This document shows, in pieces, positions 53,582 through 61,326 of a DNA stretch of 64,000 bases. The translations under genes were made by a program, and so were the position numbers. This DNA is from Myxococcales bacterium (lineage in GTDB: Bacteria; Myxococcota_A; Polyangia; Fen-1088), in contig JAGTJU010000006.1 of the NCBI GenBank assembly GCA_022184915.1, positions 62,001-126,000 on the forward strand, given 5' to 3'. Each line of letters opens with the position of its first letter. Position 1 is the stretch's first letter. Under the pieces are notes generated by a model. It saw nothing but the letters and a program-made list of their open reading frames with translations. It did not search any database and was not told where the DNA came from.

Positions 53582-55096
53582 GTGCTGAATCCGGTCCTTC
53601 AAGATAGACTCGAGAGGTGTCGCACCCTACCGGCACTTCCGGCTGTCGCGCTGCACGTCGTGCGGCTGTGTGAGCGCTCGAACTTCGACATGCACGATAT
53701 GGTCCGGGCGGTCAGCAGCGACCCCGTGCTGGCCTCCAAGGTGCTGCGGCTCGTCAACTCGGCGTCGTTCGGCATCCGGCGGGAGGTCACGTCGATTCAG
53801 CAGGCCCTCATGTTTCTGGGTGCGAAGTCGGTGCGGAACGTGGCCCTTTCGTTCGCGCTGGTCAAGGACGTGCGCGACGCCGAAAAGCCAGGCTTCGACT
53901 ACACCAGCTACTGGAAGCGCTCTTTGGTGTCTGCCGTTGCCGCTCGCGAGCTGGCCAAGGTGCTGAGGATCACGAGGGTCGAAGAGCCCTTTTTGGCGGC
54001 CCTGACCCAGGACATCGGCATGTTGGCGCTGGCCCAGGTCGAGCCCACCTACGGCGAGTTCCTGGCTTCGCACAGCGGGCCTCACGACGCCCTGCTCGAA
54101 AAGGAGAAGGCGCAGTACGGCGACAACCACGCGACCGTATCGCGTTGGCTGCTACGCCGTTGGCGCTTGCCAGAAGACATCCAGGCGATGGCCGCGCAAA
54201 CGCATCCGCTCGAAGCTCCGCGCCCACGCAAGGGCGAGGAGAAGCTCGCGCGGGTGATGTCCTTGAGCGGACCCACGGCCGACGTGTGGCTCTCGAGTGA
54301 CGCGGCTCTTGCAGCCCGGGCGCTGGCTGGTCTGGTGAACGAGATCTTGAGCATGGACGCCCATGGCCTCGAGGAGGTGTTCGCGAACATGGCCGAAGCG
54401 CTGCAAGAGGCCGCTTCGCTGTTCGATGTCGCCGTGGGCAGCAAAGACCAGATCGCAGCCACACTCGAACGGATCAAGGTGGGATTGGGCCCGGGGGAGA
54501 TTGATACCTTCGACCCCGTTGCGGCCGCGCACAAGGCGTCGGAGTCCGCGCGAGATCCCGACGATCCTCTCGGAGACGAGCTGCGCATGCACGTCCTCAA
54601 TCACTTCGAGGAGCCCCGCTTGGAACAGGCGTTGGGCTTGCTTTGCGACGAAGCGTCCCGCGCAGGCAAACCCTTGAGTGTGGCCGTGGTCGACATTGAC
54701 GGGTTCGTGCGGGTGAACACCCAACTGGGGCGGGCAGTCGGAGACAGGCTGTTGAAGGTGTTGGGTCACTGGTTCAAGATGCGGCTGCGGGGACGCGACG
54801 TCGCCGCACGTTTCGAGGGGGCTGCGTTCGTTCTCTTTCTCGTCGAGACGCCGCTGGCAGGGGCCGATCTCGTGGCCGAGCGTTTGCGCCGCCAGATCGG
54901 CGAGACAGCCTTCGAGGTCGGCGTCGGACGGGCCGTGACCATCACCGCAACCTTCGGCTGCGCCGCCTGCGCGCCCGACACGAATACCCCTCGTACTTTG
55001 TTGGCGAAGGCCGGACAGGCGCTTCGGGTGGCCAAGGGCGAGCGAAGGGTTCGGGTGTCGTCGATTCCTGGTGCCCCTCGCCGATCCTTCGTTTGA
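53582..55096 (+). CDS. HDOD plus degenerate GGDEF protein
   Basis: 504 residues, GTG start 9 bp after fliA. The N-terminal HDOD domain (about 1-220) shows TLPALPAVALHVVRLCERSN, SSDPVLASKVLRLVNSASF-like VSSDPVLASKVLRLVNSAS and SIQQALMFLGAKSVRNVALS; the HD pair is replaced (LTQDIGMLALAQ). The C-terminal domain (about 335-490) has a GGDEF fold (SVAVVDIDGFVRVNTQLGRA, LLKVLGHWFKMRLRGRDVAA) but the signature is RFEGAAFVLFL instead of GGDEF, so cyclase activity is unlikely. It may sense or relay c-di-GMP or other signals for motility; that is inference. Confidence 0.85.
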   Translation: MLNPVLQDRLERCRTLPALPAVALHVVRLCERSNFDMHDMVRAVSSDPVLASKVLRLVNSASFGIRREVTSIQQALMFLGAKSVRNVALSFALVKDVRDAEKPGFDYTSYWKRSLVSAVAARELAKVLRITRVEEPFLAALTQDIGMLALAQVEPTYGEFLASHSGPHDALLEKEKAQYGDNHATVSRWLLRRWRLPEDIQAMAAQTHPLEAPRPRKGEEKLARVMSLSGPTADVWLSSDAALAARALAGLVNEILSMDAHGLEEVFANMAEALQEAASLFDVAVGSKDQIAATLERIKVGLGPGEIDTFDPVAAAHKASESARDPDDPLGDELRMHVLNHFEEPRLEQALGLLCDEASRAGKPLSVAVVDIDGFVRVNTQLGRAVGDRLLKVLGHWFKMRLRGRDVAARFEGAAFVLFLVETPLAGADLVAERLRRQIGETAFEVGVGRAVTITATFGCAACAPDTNTPRTLLAKAGQALRVAKGERRVRVSSIPGAPRRSFV

Positions 55097-55334
55097 AAGC
55101 GGCAAGCGCGTCAGCAATCGGGCGCGCGCCAGGTTCGCGCGCGAAGGGCAGGGCGCTTCGTCAGATCCTTGACGCCGCCTTTGCTGGGCGCCCGTCCGCT
55201 CCCGCTCAAGTTTCCTGGCGATTCCAACGACTTGAGTCCCACCAGGGCGGAGGATCAGGCGGTGGCCCCGGGGTTGCTTCAGGGAGATCCGACCGACGGT
55301 GCGAGACGACGGCAACGAGCGAAACGAGGAAACA

Positions 55335-55832
55335 ATGCAGGCTACCGCGATGACACCCAAGGAGCGATTGGCCCCGATCGAGGCGCTGGCAGAGCAGGGG
55401 CGCATCGACGAAGCGCTCGCTCAGATCGAGGCGCTCGTGAAGGAGCTTCCCGAGCTGGTCGACGCCCACAACGATTTGGCGGTGCTCTATCACGCCAAGG
55501 GGCGGTACGAAGAGGCGAACGAAGCCATTGGCCGTGCGCTGAAGTTGGACCCAAGGAATCTCGGTGTTCAGCGTAACAACGTGGCGATCCAGATCGCCCG
55601 AGGCCGGCCTGGCGAGGCCGCCCGTGCGCTCGAGCCCGTGCTCGTGGGCAACCCGCGCGACGCAGAGGCGCTCGTGTTGGCGGGCGACATCGCGACCGTT
55701 ACCGGGCGGCTCGAGGACGCGGTCGCCTTTTACCAGGCCGCGCTTTCGGTAGATCCCCAGCTTTCGGGAGCTGTGCGCGACAAGCTGTCCGCAGCCCAGC
55801 GGCAGCACGCGAGCGCCCCGCCTCGCGCCTGA
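55335..55832 (+). CDS. TPR-repeat protein
   Basis: 165 residues from ATG 55335 with GAGGAA upstream; GTG 55299 is an alternative start. About four tetratricopeptide units are recognisable: IEALAEQGRIDEALAQIEAL, AHNDLAVLYHAKGRYEEANE, NNVAIQIARGRPGEAARALE and AGDIATVTGRLEDAVAFYQA. No signal peptide or enzymatic domain. TPR proteins mediate protein contacts. It lies between the flagellar operon and a GT2-TPR gene. The 238-bp gap before it holds no convincing gene. Confidence 0.8.
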   Translation: MQATAMTPKERLAPIEALAEQGRIDEALAQIEALVKELPELVDAHNDLAVLYHAKGRYEEANEAIGRALKLDPRNLGVQRNNVAIQIARGRPGEAARALEPVLVGNPRDAEALVLAGDIATVTGRLEDAVAFYQAALSVDPQLSGAVRDKLSAAQRQHASAPPRA

Positions 55833-55916
55833 CTTCCAGCCGGACGACCCGCGCGCGTCGTCAAGTTCCGGGAGCAAGCGTTCGATAGGACACAGACGGG
55901 CTCGTCCCGCGAACTC

Positions 55917-57242
55917 ATGAGCGAAGGGGATGTCTTCCGTCCAGAGGCCTGTGCAGCCTCATCCGAGATCGTGGAGATCGCGGGCGAGAGCTTGCTTGCT
56001 TATCCCGCGGGACGCCACGAGACGTTGAGGGCCTTGCCCCTCGCCGCCACCGTCCTTTTGCCTGTGTGGAACGAGGCGCCGGTGCTCCCTCGCGCTTTGT
56101 CTTCCTTGGCCGCACAGACCTGGCGCGACTTCGCGATCCTGATCGTCGACAACGCTTCGACCGACCAAAGCCACGCCGTGGCGAGGCGTTTCGTCGACGC
56201 GCACGACAACGCGGTCGTTTATCATCGAGGCCACGGCACGGGGCGCAGCTCGCTGTGGAACGTCTGTCTGGACCTCGCGTTCGGTGCATATACGAAGCTG
56301 CTCGAGGCACCTGATGTCCTGGCGCCGGGGTTCATGGGTGCGTCCGTCGAGGCGCTCGAGAGCGATCGGGACCTCAGCCTCGTGCGCACGGGTGTGTCGC
56401 TGCTTCGGGAGGGGCGGAGGGTAGAGGCCCCCGCGTTTTCGGCTTCGCGTACGATGACGGGGCCCGGCGCGCTGGTTCAAGCGCTCACGACGACCAACCT
56501 TCTCGGACCGCCGAGTGGTCAGCTGATGCGTCGCCATACCCTGGAGGTCCGTGGGCTTCGTTACCGCAGCGACCTTCAGCGTGGCGCCGCGACGGAGCTC
56601 GGCCTGCAGCTTCTCGTCACCGGCGATTTCGGATACGTACACGAACCGCTGGTGATCATCGACGAAGACTCGCCCCGTCCAGCGAACCAGTGCGGCGCCC
56701 GGGTATGCTTTCGGGATGAATGTGAGGCCAGGCTCTCGGTGCTTCGCGACGCGCGCTTGCCACTTCCGTCGCGGACCCTCATTCGCACCTTGAATCACCT
56801 GGCGACCCTCTTCGAGACCTACGCGGGTCGGGCCGAAGAAGAAGGCCAGGATGCCGAGATCGAACGCGACTATGCCGCGGCTGTCACCGAGCTGTCGGCG
56901 CTGTTGCAGCGGTCCGTGCACGCGCCTCCCACTGTGGCCGGTGCTCGGCAAGCAGAGGTGGCTCGTTTGCTCGCCGCGGCCGAGTCCTCCTTCCGCGCCC
57001 GCCACTTCGAGCCCGCCGCGCGGCAGCTTCGGCAGCTGCTGGCGGTATCGCCCTGTCACGCCGTGGCGCTCGTCGAGCTGGGGCGGGTGTGCCTCGCCTG
57101 CGCTGACCTCGACGGAGCGCGAAAGTACTTCCTCTCGGCGCTGGCCCTGGATCCCACCATCGACCTTTGGCCGCTGGAAGCACGGGCGCCCAGCGCGGCG
57201 GGCTCGGGACCCCAGGACCCCTTCGGTTTGGCGCTGCGCTGA
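55917..57242 (+). CDS. Family 2 glycosyltransferase-like protein with TPR tail
   Basis: 441 residues. The GT-A start AATVLLPVWNEAPVLPRALS and DFAILIVDNASTDQSHAVAR is typical of GT2. The metal-binding position, normally a DxD in ...DSDD-x-L, reads TKLLEAPDVLAPGFMGASVE, so the first Asp is lost. The later catalytic region (TSDLQ-like YRSDLQRGAATELGLQLLVT) is present. Residues about 345-425 form TPR-like helices (AESSFRARHFEPAARQLRQL, LVELGRVCLACADLDGARKY). Near the flagellar operon it could glycosylate flagellin or a partner, but the degenerate motif leaves activity uncertain. Confidence 0.75.
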   Translation: MSEGDVFRPEACAASSEIVEIAGESLLAYPAGRHETLRALPLAATVLLPVWNEAPVLPRALSSLAAQTWRDFAILIVDNASTDQSHAVARRFVDAHDNAVVYHRGHGTGRSSLWNVCLDLAFGAYTKLLEAPDVLAPGFMGASVEALESDRDLSLVRTGVSLLREGRRVEAPAFSASRTMTGPGALVQALTTTNLLGPPSGQLMRRHTLEVRGLRYRSDLQRGAATELGLQLLVTGDFGYVHEPLVIIDEDSPRPANQCGARVCFRDECEARLSVLRDARLPLPSRTLIRTLNHLATLFETYAGRAEEEGQDAEIERDYAAAVTELSALLQRSVHAPPTVAGARQAEVARLLAAAESSFRARHFEPAARQLRQLLAVSPCHAVALVELGRVCLACADLDGARKYFLSALALDPTIDLWPLEARAPSAAGSGPQDPFGLALR

Positions 57243-57260
57243 GATAGTCTCAGGGCCCTC

Positions 57261-58028
57261 ATGAGACTTCTTGCGCTCTTCGTGGGCGGCGTGCTCCTCG
57301 TGGCCGTGGCCCTGCAGTCGGTGGCGCTGTTCCGCGCCCGCAGCCGGCTCGATCTGCTCGAGCGCCGGTGGGCGTCGCTTTCCGAAGCGGCGCACGGCGA
57401 TCTGTTCGCCCACGGCGACGAGGCGCTCGACGGGCTCGCCCCTGCCTCGGGATGGCAGAGCCAGCCCCGCACCCCGCCCCCTGCCTTCGCTCCGGCGATG
57501 GCCGCCCTCGGGGCTGCGGCGCAGAGGGCAGGGGGCCTTGGCAACGTGGCTGCCGCCTCGGATGAAGAGCTCCCGCTGCCCCCCGAGTTTGCGAACGCCG
57601 AAGCGCGCGCGCAGCTCACGGCCTTCGTTCGCGCTCAGATTGGTCGCGAGCGCGTGGACGAGGAGGTTGCGCTTCGCCAAAACGTGATGGACCGCCAGTC
57701 GCGCGCGCACAGCGAGCTGGCCCGCAAGCTCAACCTCTCGGGCGACACGGCGGGGCAGCTCGTGAGGCTCCTCGACGAGGAGCAACAAAAACGCTTGGAT
57801 CTCGTGGCGCAGGCCCGGGACGGGGACATGGACCGCGGCGAGCTTCGCCAGCGAATGCGGCAGATCGGCCAAGAGGCGGGCGCGCGGGTCAAGGGGCTTT
57901 TGGGCACCGCGACGTACGAGGTCTACGAGAAGGCCCGGCGTGAGGAAGGAAACCCGTGGCGGCCCTCACGGGGGGATGGGCGCGCAGGTGACCCTGGCGC
58001 GCCTCCGAGGCCCAGCGCCGGCGATTGA
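57261..58028 (+). CDS. Membrane-anchored protein of unknown function
   Basis: 255 residues. One N-terminal transmembrane helix (MRLLALFVGGVLLVAVALQS) followed by a helical, probably periplasmic segment with charged heptad-like sequence (VMDRQSRAHSELARKLNLSG, LLDEEQQKRLDLVAQARDGD, MDRGELRQRMRQIGQEAGAR). A Pro/Gly-rich tail closes it. The pattern of alternating helices loosely resembles small periplasmic metal- or stress-sensing proteins, but no family is assigned. It is 64 bp upstream of rnc. Confidence 0.6.
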   Translation: MRLLALFVGGVLLVAVALQSVALFRARSRLDLLERRWASLSEAAHGDLFAHGDEALDGLAPASGWQSQPRTPPPAFAPAMAALGAAAQRAGGLGNVAAASDEELPLPPEFANAEARAQLTAFVRAQIGRERVDEEVALRQNVMDRQSRAHSELARKLNLSGDTAGQLVRLLDEEQQKRLDLVAQARDGDMDRGELRQRMRQIGQEAGARVKGLLGTATYEVYEKARREEGNPWRPSRGDGRAGDPGAPPRPSAGD

Positions 58029-58053
58029 AGCGCCCCTTCTGGCTTGCAGGGCT

Positions 58054-58079
58054 TTGCAGGATCTGAAAGTAGGTATACT
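58054..58079 (+). promoter_or_regulatory. Possible rnc promoter
   Basis: TATACT (58074-58079) is a near-perfect -10; TTGCAG (58054-58059) lies only 14 bp upstream, shorter than normal. The rnc ATG is 13 nt after the -10, so the 5' leader would be only a few nucleotides. Confidence rests on the -10 alone. Confidence 0.3.
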
Positions 58080-58092
58080 CCTTACGGTTTCA

Positions 58093-58839
58093 ATGTCCGA
58101 TCACGACGCGTCGGCCTATAGCGCGTTGGAGCAGCAGCTTCAGCACCGGTTCCGCAATCCGGCCCTTTGCGAGCAAGCGCTCACCCACAAATCATGGGTG
58201 AACGAGAATCAAGAGGCGCGTCGGGCGCACAACGAGCGACTGGAATTTCTGGGAGACGCCGTGTTGGCGCTGGTCGTCAGCGACCTTCTCATGAAGCGTC
58301 ACCCCGATAGCTCCGAAGGTGAGTTGTCGAAGACGCGGGCCGCCGTCGTGAACGAAGCGGGACTCACCCGGGTGGCCGAGGCGCTCAGCCTGGGACAGTG
58401 GGTGTTCCTGGGGCGGGGGGAGGAGCAGGCGGGGGGCCGGTCGAAGCCCTCCATTCTCGCCGATGCGCTCGAGGCCCTGATCGGCGCCGTGTTCGTGGAC
58501 GCGGGCTTTCCCGCCGCCCATGCCACGGTGGACGGCCTCTTCGGCGAGCGCATCCTCGAGGCCCAGAAGGTCGCGGGGCGAGACTACAAATCCAGGCTGC
58601 AAGAATTGTCTCAGGCGGCGATGAAGGTGGCGCCGAGCTACACGGTCGTGGGGCAGTCAGGCCCCGAGCACGACACGATGTTCGAGGTGGCCGTGCAGAT
58701 CGGGGGCAGAGAGTTCGCGCGGGCCAGCGGCCGCTCGAAAAAATCCGCACAACAAGCGGCGGCAGCGCGCGCTCTCGACATCCTCGAGCGAGAGACGGCG
58801 GGGCAGGGCCTGGCCAGCGACGGCTCGGTGGAACTCTAA
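58093..58839 (+). CDS. rnc: Ribonuclease III
   Basis: 248 residues from ATG 58093; no clear Shine-Dalgarno. The RNase III signature ERLEFLGDAVLALVVSDLL and catalytic LADALEALIGAVFVDAGF are intact, with Asp and Glu at the expected metal-binding positions. A C-terminal dsRNA-binding domain follows (DYKSRLQELSQAAMKVAPSY, FARASGRSKKSAQQAAAARA). It processes rRNA and structured RNAs. Downstream are tRNA-Lys and tRNA-Glu. Confidence 0.96.
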   Translation: MSDHDASAYSALEQQLQHRFRNPALCEQALTHKSWVNENQEARRAHNERLEFLGDAVLALVVSDLLMKRHPDSSEGELSKTRAAVVNEAGLTRVAEALSLGQWVFLGRGEEQAGGRSKPSILADALEALIGAVFVDAGFPAAHATVDGLFGERILEAQKVAGRDYKSRLQELSQAAMKVAPSYTVVGQSGPEHDTMFEVAVQIGGREFARASGRSKKSAQQAAAARALDILERETAGQGLASDGSVEL

Positions 58840-58963
58840 AAGCATGGCCCTCCCGCTCACGGTGCCCTCGTGCACACGCGCGGCGGCCCGTGGCCGCGTC
58901 CGAGCCACAGGGGTGGCCCTTGGGAGCGCGGGAAAAATCAAACAATCCCTTCACCTGACCCCT

Positions 58964-58991
58964 TTGACACACGGAACACCCGTGGTACAAA
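58964..58991 (+). promoter_or_regulatory. Sigma-70 promoter of the tRNA-Lys/tRNA-Glu pair
   Basis: TTGACA (58964-58969), 16 bp, TACAAA (58986-58991), with a perfect -35. The first tRNA base is at 59004, about 12 nt after the -10, so the 5' leader is only a few nucleotides long. Confidence 0.7.
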
Positions 58992-59003
58992 ACCACCCCT
59001 TCC

Positions 59004-59076
59004 GAGCCCATAGCTCAGCTGGTAGAGCTGCGGACTTTTAATCCGTAGGTCGCAGGTTCGATCCCTGCTGGGCTCA
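59004..59076 (+). tRNA. tRNA-Lys (anticodon TTT)
   Basis: Acceptor stem GAGCCCA/TGGGCTC with discriminator A. The D-arm contains GGTAGAGC. The anticodon stem-loop is CGGA-CTTTTAA-TCCG, giving anticodon TTT. The T-arm is GCAGG-TTCGATC-CCTGC. CCA is not encoded. Confidence 0.97.
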
Positions 59077-59118
59077 CGAGCCTCGAACGTCTGAAAACCG
59101 AATAACTCAACGTCCTGA

Positions 59119-59192
59119 GACCCCATCGTCTAGACGGCCCAGGACATTGCCCTTTCAAGGCAAGAACGCGGGTTCGAATCCCGCTGGGGTCG
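59119..59192 (+). tRNA. tRNA-Glu (anticodon TTC)
   Basis: Acceptor stem GACCCCA/TGGGGTC with discriminator G. The anticodon stem-loop is TTGCC-CTTTCAA-GGCAA, giving anticodon TTC. The T-arm is GCGGG-TTCGAAT-CCCGC. CCA is not encoded. It is 42 bp after tRNA-Lys. A CCTCGCG/CGCGAGG dyad (59234-59240/59255-59261) follows but has no T-tract. Confidence 0.97.
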
Positions 59193-59325
59193 CATCTTGT
59201 TCGCAGGAGGATTACGGGCCAATTCTCTCTGCTCCTCGCGTGCCTTCGGTGCGCCGCGAGGCGGACGGGTCCCGTGAGTGGCGACTTTTCAGAGACCAAC
59301 GTGTGTGGGGTTGCCGGCGCTTGGT

Positions 59326-59670
59326 TCAGTTCGAGGGGCGCAAGCTAATGGCCTTTTCGGGACAGGCCACGACGCACAGCCCGCAGGCCCGGCATTGGTC
59401 GGCCCGCGGCGTATACGCTGCGCGTTTGCCGTGAACCCGCAGCTTCACGCGCGCGACGAACGACAAGGACTTGTACTCCTCGTCGGAGATCGCTCGCACC
59501 TCGAAGACGTCGTAGGGGCAAACGGCGGCACAGTCGGCCTTCCCTTCGCAACGGTTTCGGTTGACCACGGGCTGCCAGGCGCCCGGCTCCGCCTCACACT
59601 CACGGCCAGGGCGTTTCGGATGCAGGGCGGCCTTGCGAGCTTTGACGGGATCTTTGCTCTTCACGGTCAT
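59326..59670 (-). CDS. Small ferredoxin-type iron-sulfur protein
   Basis: 114 residues from ATG 59670; a GTG at 59709 could add 13 residues. Two cluster motifs are seen. The first is NRCEGKADCAAVCPYDVFEV, spaced Cx5Cx3CP, with one Cys fewer than a classical motif. The second is QCRACGLCVVACPEKAI, a full Cx2Cx2Cx3CP. An additional Cys lies upstream (RECEAEP). The basic N-terminus is Lys/Arg-rich. It is likely an electron carrier; partner unknown. Confidence 0.82.
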   Translation of the reverse strand: MTVKSKDPVKARKAALHPKRPGRECEAEPGAWQPVVNRNRCEGKADCAAVCPYDVFEVRAISDEEYKSLSFVARVKLRVHGKRAAYTPRADQCRACGLCVVACPEKAISLRPSN

Positions 59671-59767
59671 GCGGGCCACGAAGCGGCGGGCTGCGCCGAC
59701 GCGGCCCACACTCTTGGTAGCACCGCCGCGCCTCTCGTCACAAGGGGAAGTGAGGAGTCGCTTGCGC

Positions 59768-60517
59768 CTACCGCTGTGCCGCTCTGAACGCGCGTAGCCG
59801 CGGGTTGCTGTGAACCAGCTCGTTGAACAGCAGGCCTCGGTACACCATCACGAAATGGAGGAACAGGAGCAGCACCGGCTTGAATACCCAGGGCGTCGTG
59901 ACAAACAGGGTCACCGGGCCGTCGAGCGAGAACACGCGGGAAAAGAGCAACACGGCGTCGCCCGGATGCTGCACCCTCACGAGCCCTAGCGGGAGCAAGA
60001 GCAGCAGGGCAAAAATGACGTTGGGGAAAAACCAAGCCATCCAGTTGCGGGTCATGAATCGAGCCGAGTCCATCAAGAGCGCAAAGGATCGGCTGCTGCC
60101 CAGATACAAGAACTCGGGAACCGCATTGAAAAAGAGGGCAATGCACAAGCCAACCATGGCACCGATGGCATCGGCGCGGGGGCCTGCCGAGCCCGTCAGG
60201 ATACCCGTCACCAAGCTGAGCAGCCACAGCGCGAACATGACGCTGATCACGTCCCAAAACTTCGCGCCAAAGCCCCGCGTGAGGTCGGCCCAGGCCGCCT
60301 TCTTCCCGGCCACGGCACCATCGAGCAGAGTGAGGTAGCTCGAAAAGCACGCCGCGGCCAGGAAGCCCAGCAGGAACCCTCCCACGAGGCTGCCCCCGAG
60401 AAAGCGGGCACCTAGCAACCAAAGGGCGCCGTAAAGCAGAACGGAGAACGCCACCGGCCAGGCGCGTAAGGCGTACTTCGAGGCCTTCTTGGCGACGTCG
60501 ACGTAGATGCGGAACAC
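59768..60517 (-). CDS. Predicted multipass inner-membrane protein
   Basis: 249 residues, GTG start at 60517. About five or six transmembrane helices, for example PVAFSVLLYGALWLLGARFL, SLVGGFLLGFLAAACFSSYL, VMFALWLLSLVTGILTG and FPNVIFALLLLLPLGLV. A short cytoplasmic loop contains DLTRGFGAKFWDVIS. It does not match a transporter family I recognise. Upstream TAGACT lies 6 nt before the start. Confidence 0.7.
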   Translation of the reverse strand: MFRIYVDVAKKASKYALRAWPVAFSVLLYGALWLLGARFLGGSLVGGFLLGFLAAACFSSYLTLLDGAVAGKKAAWADLTRGFGAKFWDVISVMFALWLLSLVTGILTGSAGPRADAIGAMVGLCIALFFNAVPEFLYLGSSRSFALLMDSARFMTRNWMAWFFPNVIFALLLLLPLGLVRVQHPGDAVLLFSRVFSLDGPVTLFVTTPWVFKPVLLLFLHFVMVYRGLLFNELVHSNPRLRAFRAAQR

Positions 60518-60604
60518 GAAGGAAGTCTAGTAAACCGCTCGAGGAATGCGACTCTCCCCACGTGGGCTCAGGGTAGATCGACACGCGCCGCCCGAACCTC
60601 AGCT

Positions 60605-60901
60605 CTACTGAGCGGCGGCTTTCCGCGGAAGCCCGGCTTCGTCCTGCATGCCCTCACGCGCCCGCAGGAATTCCTGATCGACGGCGCGCAGCACACTCGT
60701 GATGGCCTTCGTCGCCGGCCGTCGGCGCTTGGCCACGGGGGCTGACTCGGGCTCCGCCGGGGGCGCGTCGTCCTCGGTGAAGACCCGGACGACGAAAGGC
60801 TTGCCCTTGTAGCGCTGCAAGCCCCAGGCAAGTGCGGTGTCCATGTCATCGAATCGCGCGACGGGTTCGGTTCCACCGGCGGGAATTACGGCAACGGTCA
60901 T
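60605..60901 (-). CDS. Small hypothetical protein
   Basis: 98 residues from ATG 60901 with AAGGA upstream. The first 50 residues (MTVAVIPAGGTEPVARFDDM, DTALAWGLQRYKGKPFVVRV) look like a small alpha/beta fold. A basic, Pro/Ala-rich linker (PVAKRRRPATKAITSV) and a helix follow. No family recognised and no membrane segment. It lies between the membrane protein and a gene-free stretch. Confidence 0.55.
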   Translation of the reverse strand: MTVAVIPAGGTEPVARFDDMDTALAWGLQRYKGKPFVVRVFTEDDAPPAEPESAPVAKRRRPATKAITSVLRAVDQEFLRAREGMQDEAGLPRKAAAQ

Positions 60902-61326
60902 GAGGGTGTCCTTTCGTTCAGAACCGGCTTGGCGCTTTCGCGTGGCATGCCGGCAGTTCGGCGGTCCTGTGTTGGGTTTTCGGCGGCGGCTCCCGTGCGG
61001 TTGCGAAAAAACGCAAACGCTCGGCACGAAGCCCGGAGCTCACGCCGAAACAGAACTGCAACCCTCATGCCGGAAAGCGGCAAGGCGTGTGCGTACCCTC
61101 CCAGGCACGTTCTTGTCCCCGCGAAAGGCAGGGAAACACCCAGAGTCCCAGGGCCCTCAGGCCCTTCCGTAGGTCGAAACCAACACGCGAAAGCGACCAT
61201 GTCCGGACGAAAATGTCCGTTTTTGGGCTCGGTTGACGAGGCCTCGACACGCTCGACGTCAGCGGGAGCGATGCCGAGCTCCACGAGTCATACGAGTCAC
61301 AGCAGGTACCAGCCTGCTCCTCTCGC
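60902..61326. other. Gene-free stretch with one terminator-like hairpin
   Basis: 425 bp with no convincing coding region; open frames across it have no family-like sequence and run into the DUF1080 gene on the other strand. It contains a short hairpin with a T-tract at 61204-61224 and an 8-bp palindrome GTCCGGAC (61201-61208). A small RNA on the plus strand is possible but there is no clear promoter. Confidence 0.5.
61204..61224 (+). terminator. Weak terminator-like hairpin
   Basis: CGGAC (61204-61208), loop GAAAAT, GTCCG (61215-61219), TTTTT (61220-61224). The stem is only 5 bp and no plus-strand gene precedes it, so its role is unclear. Confidence 0.35.

Noticed and set aside
55093-55353. 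Small plus-strand open frame between the HDOD/GGDEF gene and the TPR gene
   Set aside because: 86 residues of low-complexity Arg/Ala/Ser composition that overlap the TPR gene start; no ribosome site or family match.
59234-59261. CCTCGCG/CGCGAGG dyad after tRNA-Glu as an intrinsic terminator
   Set aside because: Good stem but no T-tract in either direction; kept only as a remark under tRNA-Glu.
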